Shown: positions 1 to 7,667, counted from the first letter of the stretch. The stretch is DNA of 21,965 bases from Comamonadaceae bacterium (GCA_947458415.1 CANGZG010000016.1:1-21965), one strand, 5' to 3'. Made by a program: numbers and translations. Notes: generated by a model from the sequence alone, not told the origin.

Positions 1-182
1 AGCGAATTCAAACCGGTGAATACGCCAAAATGTTCATCTTGGAAGGCCGCACTGGCTACCCCAGCATGACCGCACGTCGCCGTTTGACCGCTGACCATTC
101 CATCGAGAAAGTGGGCTCACAACTGCGCGCCATGATGCCTTGGATTGCCAAAAACAAACTGGTTGACCAGTCGCGCAACTGA
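1..182 (+). CDS. ilvC: Ketol-acid reductoisomerase, C-terminal end (partial)
   Basis: This is the last 59 residues of ketol-acid reductoisomerase, the NADPH-dependent enzyme that isomerises and reduces acetolactate or acetohydroxybutyrate in valine, leucine and isoleucine synthesis. The gene enters from the left edge; the first complete codon is at base 3. The tail carries the family's C-terminal signature: a triple arginine followed by LTADHSIEKVG, then LRAMMPWIAKNKLVDQSRN as the terminus. The stop TGA (180-182) shares its last base with the ATG of the next gene, psd, so translational coupling is likely. Gene order ilvC-psd-pssA-leuA is, to my knowledge, common in Burkholderiales. The identification is secure despite the short fragment. 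Confidence 0.95.
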   Translation, partial: RIQTGEYAKMFILEGRTGYPSMTARRRLTADHSIEKVGSQLRAMMPWIAKNKLVDQSRN

Positions 183-829
183 TGAATTACCCTCATCCTC
201 TGCTTGCAAGAGAAGGCTGGCCTTTCATTGGGCTGGCTGCGCTTTTGTCTTTGGTGGTGACATGGCTGTGGGGCTGGAAAGTGGCCTTGCCGGCTTATGT
301 CATTTTGGTATTTGTCATTCAATTTTTTCGCGATCCCCCCAGAGCCATTCCCGAACAAGCCAATGCCGTGCTTTCGCCGGCCGACGGGCGCATCGTGAAA
401 ATCGAAAAGGTCAGAGACCCTTACGCAGACCGTGATGCTTTGCTCATCAGTGTGTTCATGAATGTGTTCAATGTCCACAGTAACCGCGCCAGTGTGACTG
501 GCCGTGTCAGAGCCGTGCATTACTTCCCGGGTTTATTTGTCAATGCCGATTTAGACAAAGCCTCAACGGAAAACGAACGCAATGCCGTCATCATCGACAC
601 CCATGTGGATGGACAAAACCAAGTCGTCACATTGGTACAGGTCGCCGGACTGATTGCTCGCCGTATTCTTTGTTATGTGCATCCCGGCGACGCACTCGAC
701 AAAGGCCAACGCTACGGGTTCATCCGATTTGGCTCGCGTGTGGATGTGTATTTGCCCCTTTCTGCCGTGCCTTGTGTTGCCCCTGGTGATGTGGTGTCAG
801 CCACCAGCACCGTGTTAGCCACTTTGTAG
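182..829 (+). CDS. psd: Phosphatidylserine decarboxylase proenzyme (short type)
   Basis: Phosphatidylserine decarboxylase converts phosphatidylserine to phosphatidylethanolamine at the inner membrane. The 215-residue product is the short form of the family. A hydrophobic N-terminal stretch (about residues 13-48) probably anchors it. The motif SPADGRI (about 65-71) is followed by the VFMNVFNVHSNR block (about 91-102). The self-cleavage site FGS lies at 183-185; in the family, chain cleavage there turns Ser185 into the pyruvoyl cofactor of the small alpha subunit, leaving about 31 residues. The ATG overlaps the ilvC stop by one base, and pssA starts two bases after its stop. The next gene makes its substrate, which supports the call. 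Confidence 0.95.
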   Translation: MNYPHPLLAREGWPFIGLAALLSLVVTWLWGWKVALPAYVILVFVIQFFRDPPRAIPEQANAVLSPADGRIVKIEKVRDPYADRDALLISVFMNVFNVHSNRASVTGRVRAVHYFPGLFVNADLDKASTENERNAVIIDTHVDGQNQVVTLVQVAGLIARRILCYVHPGDALDKGQRYGFIRFGSRVDVYLPLSAVPCVAPGDVVSATSTVLATL

Positions 830-831
830 AA

Positions 832-1635
832 ATGAGTTCACCAGACCCTGTGGACCCCATCGAAGAAGCGCCTAGTCGCATGCGCAAGGGCATTTATGTG
901 CTGCCCAACCTGTTCACGTTGGCGGCTTTGTTTGGTGGGTTTTACGCCATCGTCATGGCCATGAACAACCAGTATGAGTCTGCAGTGATTGGGATTTTCT
1001 CTGCCATGATCCTTGACAGCCTCGATGGTCGGGTCGCGCGCATGACCAATACCCAAACCGAGTTCGGCGCACAAATGGATTCTTTGGCCGACATGGTGTC
1101 TTTCGGCGCTGCGCCTGCCCTCATCACTTATGAATGGGTGCTGAAAGATTTGGGACGCTGGGGTTGGTTTGCCGCGTTTGTGTATTGCGCCTGTGCCGCA
1201 CTGCGTTTGGCCAGATTCAATGTCAACACCTCTGTGGTGGACAAGCGGTTTTTTCAGGGCATGCCTTCTCCAGCCGCCGCCGCGTTTGTCATGGGTTTTG
1301 TCTGGTTGATCACTGAGTTGGCCATACCCAGATCAGATGTGTCTTGGGTTTGTTTTGCCGTTTGTCTTTACGCTGGGTTGACCATGGTCAGCAATGTGCC
1401 GTTTTACAGTTTCAAAGACTTTCAAATGCGCAAAAGCGTGCCATTTGCCGTCATCGTTTCCATCGCGCTGGTCATCGCCGTCATCAACATCAACCCACCC
1501 ATCGTGTTGTTTGGATTGTTTTTGGCCTATGCCCTGAGTGGTTACGTGGTGTACGGTTGGCGTCGAACCAAAGGCTTGCCCACCAGTGTGATCAGCACTT
1601 CCACTGACGAGCCCGATGAGAAAGGGCTTCACTGA
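832..1635 (+). CDS. pssA: CDP-diacylglycerol--serine O-phosphatidyltransferase
   Basis: This membrane enzyme condenses CDP-diacylglycerol with serine to give phosphatidylserine, the substrate of the Psd encoded just upstream. The 267-residue protein holds the CDP-alcohol phosphotransferase signature with all expected acids: D62, D65-G66, A69-R70, G79, D83 and D87. Several hydrophobic segments follow (about 105-125, 140-160, 170-190 and 203-245), as expected for a polytopic membrane enzyme. The N-terminal 18 residues are acidic and polar and probably cytosolic. It is separated from psd by two bases, so psd and pssA should be made from one mRNA, continuing from ilvC. No terminator is visible directly after it; the next structure downstream is the leuA attenuator. 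Confidence 0.94.
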   Translation: MSSPDPVDPIEEAPSRMRKGIYVLPNLFTLAALFGGFYAIVMAMNNQYESAVIGIFSAMILDSLDGRVARMTNTQTEFGAQMDSLADMVSFGAAPALITYEWVLKDLGRWGWFAAFVYCACAALRLARFNVNTSVVDKRFFQGMPSPAAAAFVMGFVWLITELAIPRSDVSWVCFAVCLYAGLTMVSNVPFYSFKDFQMRKSVPFAVIVSIALVIAVININPPIVLFGLFLAYALSGYVVYGWRRTKGLPTSVISTSTDEPDEKGLH

Positions 1636-1678
1636 GAGCGTGAGCCATTTCAAAAAAGTTTTATGCTACATTCGAGAA

Positions 1679-1732
1679 ATGAACATTTTGAACAAGCTAC
1701 TACGTAACGGCTTTCCCGGGCCCAGTCGTTAA
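1679..1732 (+). CDS. Candidate leucine leader peptide of leuA (17 aa)
   Basis: A 17-codon ORF in the pssA-leuA gap reads M-N-I-L-N-K-L-L-R-N-G-F-P-G-P-S-R. It contains three leucine codons: one TTG (1688-1690) and a tandem CTA CTA (1697-1702). CTA looks uncommon in the surrounding genes, which favour TTG and CTG. It sits before an intrinsic terminator and about 100 bases before leuA. This is the arrangement expected for attenuation by charged tRNA-Leu; the Salmonella leu leader also uses rare leucine codons. Ribosome binding is weak (GAGA just before the ATG). A possible -10 element TATGCT lies at 1662-1667 without a convincing -35. Its existence as a translated peptide is inference. Confidence 0.6.
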   Translation: MNILNKLLRNGFPGPSR

Positions 1733-1751
1733 CGCTTGCACGATGATTTCC

Positions 1752-1786
1752 AAGGCCCGTATGCACCCGCAACGGGCCTTTTGTTT
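1752..1786 (+). terminator. Intrinsic terminator / attenuator upstream of leuA
   Basis: A perfect 9-bp stem (AAGGCCCGT at 1752-1760 with ACGGGCCTT at 1772-1780) encloses an 11-base loop and runs into the T-rich tract TTTTGTTTT. It lies upstream of leuA and downstream of the leader peptide, so it acts as an attenuator rather than only ending pssA. The leader segment CGGGCC at 1717-1722 is complementary to GGCCCG at 1754-1759 in the 5' arm, giving a competing 6-bp antiterminator. Confidence 0.8.
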
Positions 1787-1832
1787 TGGTGCCGACGGTT
1801 CAAGCGGTGATTGCAAATTCAGGAGTTGAATG

Positions 1833-3371
1833 ATGACCGATAAATTGATTATTTTTGACACCACTTTGCGTGACGGTGAACAGTCGCCAGGCGCGTCCAT
1901 GACCCGTGACGAAAAATTACGCATCGCCAGACAGCTCGAAAGATTGCGGGTAGATGTGATTGAAGCCGGATTTGCCGCCAGCTCTGACGGTGATTTTCAA
2001 GCGGTCAAAGCCATCGCCAATGCGATCACCGAATCCACGGTGTGTTCGCTTTCGCGCGCCAACGACAGAGACATTTCCAGAGCGGCCGAAGCCCTCAAAG
2101 GTGCCAAGCGGTCTCGCATACACACTTTCATCGCGACCTCTGCTTTGCACATGGAAAAGAAATTGCGCATGACGCCTGACCAGGTGTTTGAGCAGGCCAA
2201 GCAGTCCGTTCGATTTGCCCGTAACCTGGTCGCTGATGTGGAGTTCAGTCCCGAGGACGGTTACCGCAGCGATGTTGACTTTCTTTGCCGCATCCTTGAA
2301 GCGGTGATCAAAGAAGGTGCCACCACCATCAACGTGCCTGACACCGTGGGTTATGCCGTGCCAGAGCTGTATGGCAATTTCATCAAAACCTTGCGCGAGC
2401 GCATTCCAAATTCTGACAAAGCCATTTGGTCTGTGCATTGCCACAACGATTTGGGCATGGCGGTTGCCAATTCTTTGGCGGGTGTGCAAATTGGCGGTGC
2501 GCGGCAAGTGGAGTGCACCATCAATGGGTTGGGCGAACGCGCTGGCAATTGCTCGTTGGAAGAAATTGTCATGGCGGTTAAAACCCGCAAAGATTACTTT
2601 GGCTTGTCGCTGGGCATTGAGACCCAGCACATTTTGGCGGCCAGTCGCATGGTGAGCCAGACCACGGGCTTCGTGGTGCAACCCAACAAGGCTGTGGTGG
2701 GTGCCAATGCATTTGCCCATGCCTCGGGTATTCATCAAGATGGCGTATTGAAGGCGCGCGACACCTACGAAATCATGCGAGCAGAAGATGTGGGTTGGAG
2801 CGCCAACAAAATTGTGCTGGGCAAATTGAGTGGAAGAAATGCGTTCAAACAACGTTTGCAAGACCTGGGTGTCGAACTCGAAAGCGAGGCAGAAACCAAT
2901 GCAGCTTTCACTCGATTCAAAGAATTGGCTGATCGCAAGAGCGAAATTTTTGATGAAGACATACTGGCGCTGGTCAGCGAAGAAAGCGTTTCGCATGAAG
3001 ACGATGTGTTTGGCTTTGTGAAGTTGTCGCAACGCAGTGAGACAGGCGAACAACCTTACGCCGCCATAGTCTTCACGCATGCTGGCAAAGAGGTGTTTTG
3101 TGAATCCGCTGGCAATGGTCCGGTCGATGCCTCACTCAAGGCCATTGAAAAACACGTTCAAAGCGGCGCGGAAATGGTGTTGTATTCCGTCAACGCAATC
3201 AGTGGATCCACTGAAAGCCAAGGTGAGGTCACGGTTCGGCTTCAAAACAACGGTCGCATCGTCAACGGTGTGGGCGCAGACCCCGACATCGTGGTGGCGT
3301 CAGCCAAGGCTTACCTGAGTGCGCTCAACAAACTGCAAAGCAAGGCTGAGAGGGTGGCGGCACAGGGCTAG
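1833..3371 (+). CDS. leuA: 2-isopropylmalate synthase
   Basis: LeuA condenses acetyl-CoA with 2-ketoisovalerate, the first committed step of leucine synthesis. The 512-residue protein has the usual length of the long bacterial type. Near its start is DTTLRDGEQSPGASM, the homocitrate-synthase-like TIM-barrel signature with the metal-binding aspartate. HCHNDLGMAVANS (around 203-215) supplies two metal histidines. The region after about residue 390 is the C-terminal regulatory domain that binds leucine in the family. Two adjacent ATGs exist, at 1830 and 1833; I chose 1833 because AGGAG at 1821-1825 is then seven bases upstream. Expression is probably controlled by the attenuator at 1679-1786. 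Confidence 0.96.
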   Translation: MTDKLIIFDTTLRDGEQSPGASMTRDEKLRIARQLERLRVDVIEAGFAASSDGDFQAVKAIANAITESTVCSLSRANDRDISRAAEALKGAKRSRIHTFIATSALHMEKKLRMTPDQVFEQAKQSVRFARNLVADVEFSPEDGYRSDVDFLCRILEAVIKEGATTINVPDTVGYAVPELYGNFIKTLRERIPNSDKAIWSVHCHNDLGMAVANSLAGVQIGGARQVECTINGLGERAGNCSLEEIVMAVKTRKDYFGLSLGIETQHILAASRMVSQTTGFVVQPNKAVVGANAFAHASGIHQDGVLKARDTYEIMRAEDVGWSANKIVLGKLSGRNAFKQRLQDLGVELESEAETNAAFTRFKELADRKSEIFDEDILALVSEESVSHEDDVFGFVKLSQRSETGEQPYAAIVFTHAGKEVFCESAGNGPVDASLKAIEKHVQSGAEMVLYSVNAISGSTESQGEVTVRLQNNGRIVNGVGADPDIVVASAKAYLSALNKLQSKAERVAAQG

Positions 3372-3442
3372 CATTTGATGTGAGTCATTTAGCATTAATG
3401 GCAGAATTATTTGCTTGAGAAATGACATGCAAGTCTTTGATA

Positions 3443-3471
3443 TTGCCAGATTTTTCAATTACACGTACACT
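3443..3471 (+). promoter_or_regulatory. Candidate sigma-70 promoter for the PBP7-like gene
   Basis: A -35-like TTGCCA (3443-3448, 5 of 6 matches) and a -10-like TACACT (3466-3471, 4 of 6) are separated by 17 bases. Transcription would begin near 3478, about 30 bases before the proposed TTG start and AAGGA ribosome site. The placement supports the short start rather than the ATG at 3422, which would lie upstream of the transcript. Pattern only; not tested. Confidence 0.4.
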
Positions 3472-3508
3472 GGCAGTCAGTTTGTCACACCCAGACAAGG
3501 AAATCCTT

Positions 3509-4486
3509 TTGAAAAACATCCGCTATTCCCTGATCGTTTCCATGCTGGCCCTGAGCTTGGCGGTCTTTTCAAATGGTTCTTTTGCGGGCGTGCAAAAAGC
3601 CGGTGTCAAAAAACAATCGGTGAAATCTGTTGCCAAAAGAAAAAAGAAAGCATTGCGTGCCCGTGCTGCCGTCGTGCCCATGCGTCCTTCATTTGGTCAC
3701 AAAGCAGGCTTGCACACACAGGGCGATGAACTGTCTTTGAAGTCAAGCGTGGCTTACGTGATTGACCAAGATACACAGGAAGTGCTGTTCAGTAAAAACG
3801 ACAATGCCGTGCTGCCCATCGCTTCGATCACCAAACTGATGACTGGCGTCGTGATTCGCGAATCCAATTTATCCATGGATGAACCTGTCACCATCACCCA
3901 AGAAGACATTGACACTGAAAAGGGAAGCAGTTCGCGTTTGCGGCCTGGCACCACATTGACCCGGGGCGAGCTGTTGCATTTGGCATTGATGTCCAGTGAA
4001 AACCGGGCGGCCCATGCATTGGGTCGCACCTACCCCACCGGCTTGGCAAATTTTGTGTTTCAAATGAATGCCAAGGCCCAACAACTGGGCATGAAAGACA
4101 CCAGTTACGCAGAACCGACAGGACTGTCCAGTAAAAACCAATCCAGCGCCAAAGACTTGGCCACTTTGGTGGCTTATGCCGCCAATGACCCGACCATGCG
4201 CGAACTCACAACCTCTGTTGGCACAGCGGTTGAAGTGGGTAGCAAGACATTGAATTACAAATCCACGAACCGATTGGTCAGCAACCCGCAATGGAACATC
4301 GACTTGCAAAAAACTGGCTACATCTCAGAAGCAGGTCAATGCTTGGTGATGCAAGCCAAAATCGCCGGCCGAAAATTGGTGATGGTATTTCTGGATTCCG
4401 CAGGTAAATTCAGTCGCACTGGCGATGCAGAGCGGGTGCGTCGCTGGGTTGAGTCAAGACATCCTGCTGGCGGCCCACAGACCTGA
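3509..4486 (+). CDS. pbpG: D-alanyl-D-alanine endopeptidase, PBP7-like
   Basis: A penicillin-binding peptidase of the S11 family that cleaves D-Ala-meso-DAP crosslinks in periplasmic peptidoglycan. Using a TTG start at 3509 gives 325 residues, an AAGGA ribosome site seven bases upstream and a good signal peptide (basic start, hydrophobic core, probable cleavage after SFA near residue 26). An upstream in-frame ATG at 3422 would bury that signal, so I reject it. After the signal comes a lysine- and arginine-rich stretch (about 29-53), then the catalytic triad motifs: SITK at 106-109, SEN at 163-165 and KTG at 268-270. Length and motif spacing fit PBP7 rather than the longer D,D-carboxypeptidases, which have an extra C-terminal domain. 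It stands alone, facing the iclR gene. Confidence 0.88.
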   Translation: MKNIRYSLIVSMLALSLAVFSNGSFAGVQKAGVKKQSVKSVAKRKKKALRARAAVVPMRPSFGHKAGLHTQGDELSLKSSVAYVIDQDTQEVLFSKNDNAVLPIASITKLMTGVVIRESNLSMDEPVTITQEDIDTEKGSSSRLRPGTTLTRGELLHLALMSSENRAAHALGRTYPTGLANFVFQMNAKAQQLGMKDTSYAEPTGLSSKNQSSAKDLATLVAYAANDPTMRELTTSVGTAVEVGSKTLNYKSTNRLVSNPQWNIDLQKTGYISEAGQCLVMQAKIAGRKLVMVFLDSAGKFSRTGDAERVRRWVESRHPAGGPQT

Positions 4487-4532
4487 TCTGCAATCAGCTC
4501 AAGGGTGGCAACCGGGTGCTGCCCCATACCCC

Positions 4533-5315
4533 TCAACCGTAGGGCACGAATCCCAAGGACGTCGAGATGGCTTTTGCTGTGGCTTGCAGTTTGGGTAACC
4601 AAGCGTCATCCAAGCGGTCTGCGGGGGCAGAGATAGACAAACCTGCGATCAGCCTGGCTTGGTCATCGTAAATGCCAGCCGCCATGCACCGCACGCCCAA
4701 TTCCAACTCTTCATTGTCTCTGGCATAGCCCAATTGCCTGACTTTGGTCAGCTCTTTTTCCAAATTTGGTAATTGCGTGATGCTGTTTTTGGTGTGACCC
4801 GACAGGCCTGTTTTGGTTGCATAGGCACGCACTCTGCTGGGTTCGTCGGCGGCGAGAAACAGTTTGCCCACAGAAGTGAGGTGCAGTGGTGCGCGCCCGC
4901 CGATGGCCCTGACCACTTGCATGCCTGAGCGTTCACTGTATGTGCGCTCAACATACACAATCTCATCGGCTTGTCGAACGCTCAAATTGACAGGTTGTTG
5001 TATCAACTGGTGCAGTTCACGCATCGGCGTGAGGGCCGCGTCTCGGACGTTGAGTCGCGCTTTCACAAGGTTTCCCAGCTCAAGCAGGCGCATGCCTAAA
5101 CGGTACTGACCTGGTTCTGGTCGATCCACGTACCTGCCTGCCACCAAATCGTTGAGTATGCGGTGCGTCGTCGAGGGGTGCAGTTGGGTTTTTTCGCTGA
5201 TTTCTTTGAGCGTGGCTGAGCCTTCTTTGGCGGCCAGGACATCCATCAGAGAGAACATCCTCTCGAGCACCTGAATCGAGGGAGAAGGGGTCAAATCGGT
5301 GTCACTTTTTCGCAT
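4533..5315 (-). CDS. IclR-family transcriptional regulator
   Basis: A 260-residue IclR-type regulator. An N-terminal winged helix-turn-helix (about residues 13-75; TLKEISEKTQLHPSTTHRIL is the recognition region) is followed by the effector-binding domain (about 90-255), with the family features ELGVRCMAAGIYD and a final segment resembling SISAPADRLDD. These proteins usually control catabolic or efflux genes nearby or elsewhere. Here it begins 24 bases after the bpt stop on the same strand, so it is probably the last gene of an aat-bpt operon. No target gene can be named from the sequence; the enoyl-CoA hydratase gene beyond aat is one candidate by proximity only. The effector is unknown. Confidence 0.9.
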   Translation of the reverse strand: MRKSDTDLTPSPSIQVLERMFSLMDVLAAKEGSATLKEISEKTQLHPSTTHRILNDLVAGRYVDRPEPGQYRLGMRLLELGNLVKARLNVRDAALTPMRELHQLIQQPVNLSVRQADEIVYVERTYSERSGMQVVRAIGGRAPLHLTSVGKLFLAADEPSRVRAYATKTGLSGHTKNSITQLPNLEKELTKVRQLGYARDNEELELGVRCMAAGIYDDQARLIAGLSISAPADRLDDAWLPKLQATAKAISTSLGFVPYG

Positions 5316-5339
5316 GACGGGATTTTAAGACCTCAAGCC

Positions 5340-6077
5340 TCAAGCATTCACCCAGACGCCGTCTTGAAGCAGTTGGTGTGGCTTGAACAAAGCCTTGTAA
5401 TCCATTTTGGGGCTTTGCTCGATCCAGTATCCCATGTAAAGGTAGTTGAGGCCGAGCATCCGAGCCTGTTCAATTTGCCACAAGATGCAAAAGGTACCCA
5501 AGCCGCTGGCTTCATTGGGGTCGAAAAAAGTGTAGACCGCTGAGATGCCGTCATTGAGCACATCCAATATCGAGACCATGAGCAATTTGCCAGCTTGCTC
5601 TGGGTGAGTGGATGGACGGCGAAACTCCACCAAGCGGGAATTGACCCGGCTTTGCAGCAGAAATTGGGTGTACTGGTCCACGCTGTCTTGGTCCATGCCG
5701 CCACCTGAATGCCTGCCCATTTGGTATTTCAGGTACAGGTCGTAGTGTTCGGGCGTATAGGCCAAGTTGGAGACCCTGACTTCCAACTGATGGTGACGCT
5801 GGAATGTGCGCTTTTGGCTGCGGCTAGGGACAAACCGAGTGACATCGACGCGAAGTGGAACGCAGGCACGACAACCATCGCAATATGGCCGATAAGTGAA
5901 CAAACCGCTTCTGCGAAATCCTTTGGCAACCAATTCGGAATAAGTGTCGTTGTGGATCAAGTGGCTTGGGGTGGCCACTTGCGAGCGGGCTTGTCTGTTG
6001 TCCAAATAACTGCACGGGTAGGGCGCAGTGGCATAAAACTGCAAGGTTTGAAGCGGTAAATCCTTGAGATGCGTCAC
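5340..6077 (-). CDS. bpt: Aspartate/glutamate leucyltransferase
   Basis: Bpt transfers leucine from Leu-tRNA to proteins beginning with Asp or Glu, making them ClpS/ClpAP substrates in the bacterial N-end rule. The 245-residue protein shows the ATE/Bpt N-terminal signature: C22 in PCSYL, then the cysteine group C66, C69 and C72 in PYCDGCRACVPLR. In the eukaryotic relatives these conserved cysteines have been reported to bind an iron-sulfur cluster. A GNAT-like C-terminal half (about 100-245) ends in LGLNYLYMGYWIEQSPKMDYK. The start lies seven bases after the aat stop. Having Aat and Bpt adjacent is the classical arrangement in proteobacteria that carry both. Confidence 0.93.
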   Translation of the reverse strand: MTHLKDLPLQTLQFYATAPYPCSYLDNRQARSQVATPSHLIHNDTYSELVAKGFRRSGLFTYRPYCDGCRACVPLRVDVTRFVPSRSQKRTFQRHHQLEVRVSNLAYTPEHYDLYLKYQMGRHSGGGMDQDSVDQYTQFLLQSRVNSRLVEFRRPSTHPEQAGKLLMVSILDVLNDGISAVYTFFDPNEASGLGTFCILWQIEQARMLGLNYLYMGYWIEQSPKMDYKALFKPHQLLQDGVWVNA

Positions 6078-6084
6078 GTTCAGA

Positions 6085-6828
6085 TCAGTGTATGCCTATG
6101 TGTTGCCAGTATATCGACTCAAATTTCCAGGCCACAGCGGGAAGGCCGATCGCCTCTTGGACATGCTTTAAAAACACGCCTCGGGCAATCGGCTTGGCGC
6201 CCAAGCTGGCCAAATGGCTGGTGCTTTGCTGGCAATCAATCCACCCCACTTGCTGAGCGCGACATAACGCAACCAAAGCGGCCAGCGCCCATTTGGAACC
6301 GTTCGGTTGGACGCTGAACATGGACTCACCAAAGACTGCACGTCCGATGGACACGCCATACAGTCCTCCGACCAAAACGCCATCGACCCAAGCTTGCACG
6401 CAGTGGGCATGCCCTTGCAAATGCAATTGGGTGTAGGCCTGAACCATGTCGTGCACGATCCAAGTGCCCGACTGCCCTTTGCGGGGCAAATGGGCGCATT
6501 GGGTGATGGTGCCCAGAAAATCTTGGTCAATTCGGATCTCTAATCGGTTCGCCTTGACCAGCCGTTTCAACAATTTTTGATCAGCGCGGTGCAAGTGAAA
6601 TTCATTGACATTCAACACCATCCGAGGGTCTGTGCACCACCACATCACGGGTTGTCCGGCGCTGTACCAAGGAAAGCAGCCTTGGCTGTATGCTTGCAGC
6701 AGCCTCGGAACCGAAAGACCCCCGCCAATGGCCAATAACCCGGGCGCTGGACTTTGGTCTCCCCAAGCCAGTTGCGGAGCGGGCAGTGGGTCCTCCACAG
6801 AGAGTTGAATCAGCAAAGGCGGTTGCAT
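6085..6828 (-). CDS. aat: Leucyl/phenylalanyl-tRNA--protein transferase
   Basis: Aat adds leucine or phenylalanine to proteins with N-terminal Lys or Arg, directing them to ClpS/ClpAP. The 247-residue product carries the family block GGGLSVPRLLQAYSQGCFPW (about 36-55), followed by WWCTDPRMVL. A long middle section includes GTWIVHDMVQAY and the conserved ESMF in the acyltransferase core. A GTG directly precedes the ATG; I use the ATG at 6828. Upstream, 44 bases separate it from the divergently read enoyl-CoA hydratase gene. Downstream it abuts bpt, forming a compact N-end-rule operon. Confidence 0.95.
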   Translation of the reverse strand: MQPPLLIQLSVEDPLPAPQLAWGDQSPAPGLLAIGGGLSVPRLLQAYSQGCFPWYSAGQPVMWWCTDPRMVLNVNEFHLHRADQKLLKRLVKANRLEIRIDQDFLGTITQCAHLPRKGQSGTWIVHDMVQAYTQLHLQGHAHCVQAWVDGVLVGGLYGVSIGRAVFGESMFSVQPNGSKWALAALVALCRAQQVGWIDCQQSTSHLASLGAKPIARGVFLKHVQEAIGLPAVAWKFESIYWQHIGIH

Positions 6829-6872
6829 CACAATCGGTTCAATCCCATCAAACAGTCAGGAGAAGATACACC

Positions 6873-7661
6873 ATGGAATTGGAAAACAAACAATGGGTTC
6901 TGGTCGAGTATCCGGCAAATAGTGTGGTTCGTTTGGTCTTGAACAACGAAGCCAGTTTTAACGCTTTGTCAACTGCCATGCTGAGCGCCATTGAGGCCGC
7001 ATTGTCCAAACTGGCGCAGGATGCGACTTGCCGCGTGGTGGTCTTGTCTGCCAAAGGCAAGGCATTTTCTGCGGGTCACGATTTGCGCGAGATGCGCGAA
7101 AACCCCAGCCATGATTTTTATACCGAACTGTTTCAGCATTGCTCTCGCATGATGTTGCAAATTCAAAACTTGCCTCAACCCGTGATAGCGCAAGTGCATG
7201 GCATCGCCACTGCCGCAGGCTGTCAACTGGTCAGCATGTGTGATTTGGCAGTGGCTTCTGCGTCATCCAAATTTGCCGTGTCTGGCATCAATTACGGTTT
7301 GTTTTGCGCCACGCCCAGCGTGGGTTTGGGCAGGAACATGCATCGCAAGCAAGCCATGGAAATGTTGCTGACGGGTGATTTCATTGACGCTCAAACCGCT
7401 GTCGACAGGGGCTTGATCAACCAATGTGTTGACGCAACTGTGCTGGAAGACACGGTGATGGCCATGTGCCAAAAAATCACCGCCAAACCCGAGCCGGCGG
7501 TACGCATGGGCAAGGCGTTGTTCTACAAGCAGTTGGAGATGGGCATTGGGGCTGCTTACCAGTTGGCAGGACAAACCATGGCTTGCAACATGATGGATGA
7601 CTCAGCCCAAGAGGGCTTTCAAGCATTTTTGGAAAAAAGAAAGCCTGAGTGGCAGCGTTGA
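6873..7661 (+). CDS. Enoyl-CoA hydratase/isomerase family protein, divergent active site
   Basis: A crotonase-fold protein of 262 residues. AGGAGA at 6858-6863 sits nine bases before the ATG, so longer readings back to 6690 (which run through aat) are not needed. The first oxyanion-hole segment is AFSAGHDLREM (about 64-74); the second is HGIATAAGCQLV (109-120), both typical. AMEMLLTG at 161-168 keeps the glutamate equivalent to Glu164 of rat enoyl-CoA hydratase (here E163). The position of the other catalytic glutamate (Glu144) reads glycine in FAVSGINYG (G138). This pattern resembles the ECHDC3-like subgroup, so simple hydration of enoyl-CoA is doubtful. No partner genes are on its strand. 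Its stop is six bases from the opposing lipoprotein stop. Confidence 0.88.
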   Translation: MELENKQWVLVEYPANSVVRLVLNNEASFNALSTAMLSAIEAALSKLAQDATCRVVVLSAKGKAFSAGHDLREMRENPSHDFYTELFQHCSRMMLQIQNLPQPVIAQVHGIATAAGCQLVSMCDLAVASASSKFAVSGINYGLFCATPSVGLGRNMHRKQAMEMLLTGDFIDAQTAVDRGLINQCVDATVLEDTVMAMCQKITAKPEPAVRMGKALFYKQLEMGIGAAYQLAGQTMACNMMDDSAQEGFQAFLEKRKPEWQR

Positions 7662-7667
7662 TGAAAT

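Noticed and set aside
56..520. A 154-codon antisense frame across the ilvC-psd junction
   Set aside because: It crosses two secure genes and its composition looks random.
1917..3080. A 387-codon open frame antisense to leuA
   Set aside because: It is the mirror of a strongly supported leuA frame, has no ribosome site or recognisable domain, and is low in complexity (His/Gln/Arg rich). Long antisense frames arise from codon bias.
3422..3508. ATG start for the PBP7-like gene at 3422
   Set aside because: It would bury the signal peptide and lies upstream of the best promoter candidate.
4487..4532. GC-rich bases between the convergent PBP7 and IclR genes as a bidirectional terminator
   Set aside because: I could not build a continuous stem of useful length and there is no T tract on either strand.
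6690..6872. N-terminal extension of the enoyl-CoA hydratase frame into aat
   Set aside because: The AGGAGA site and the family start both point to 6873; the extension lies antisense to the start of aat.
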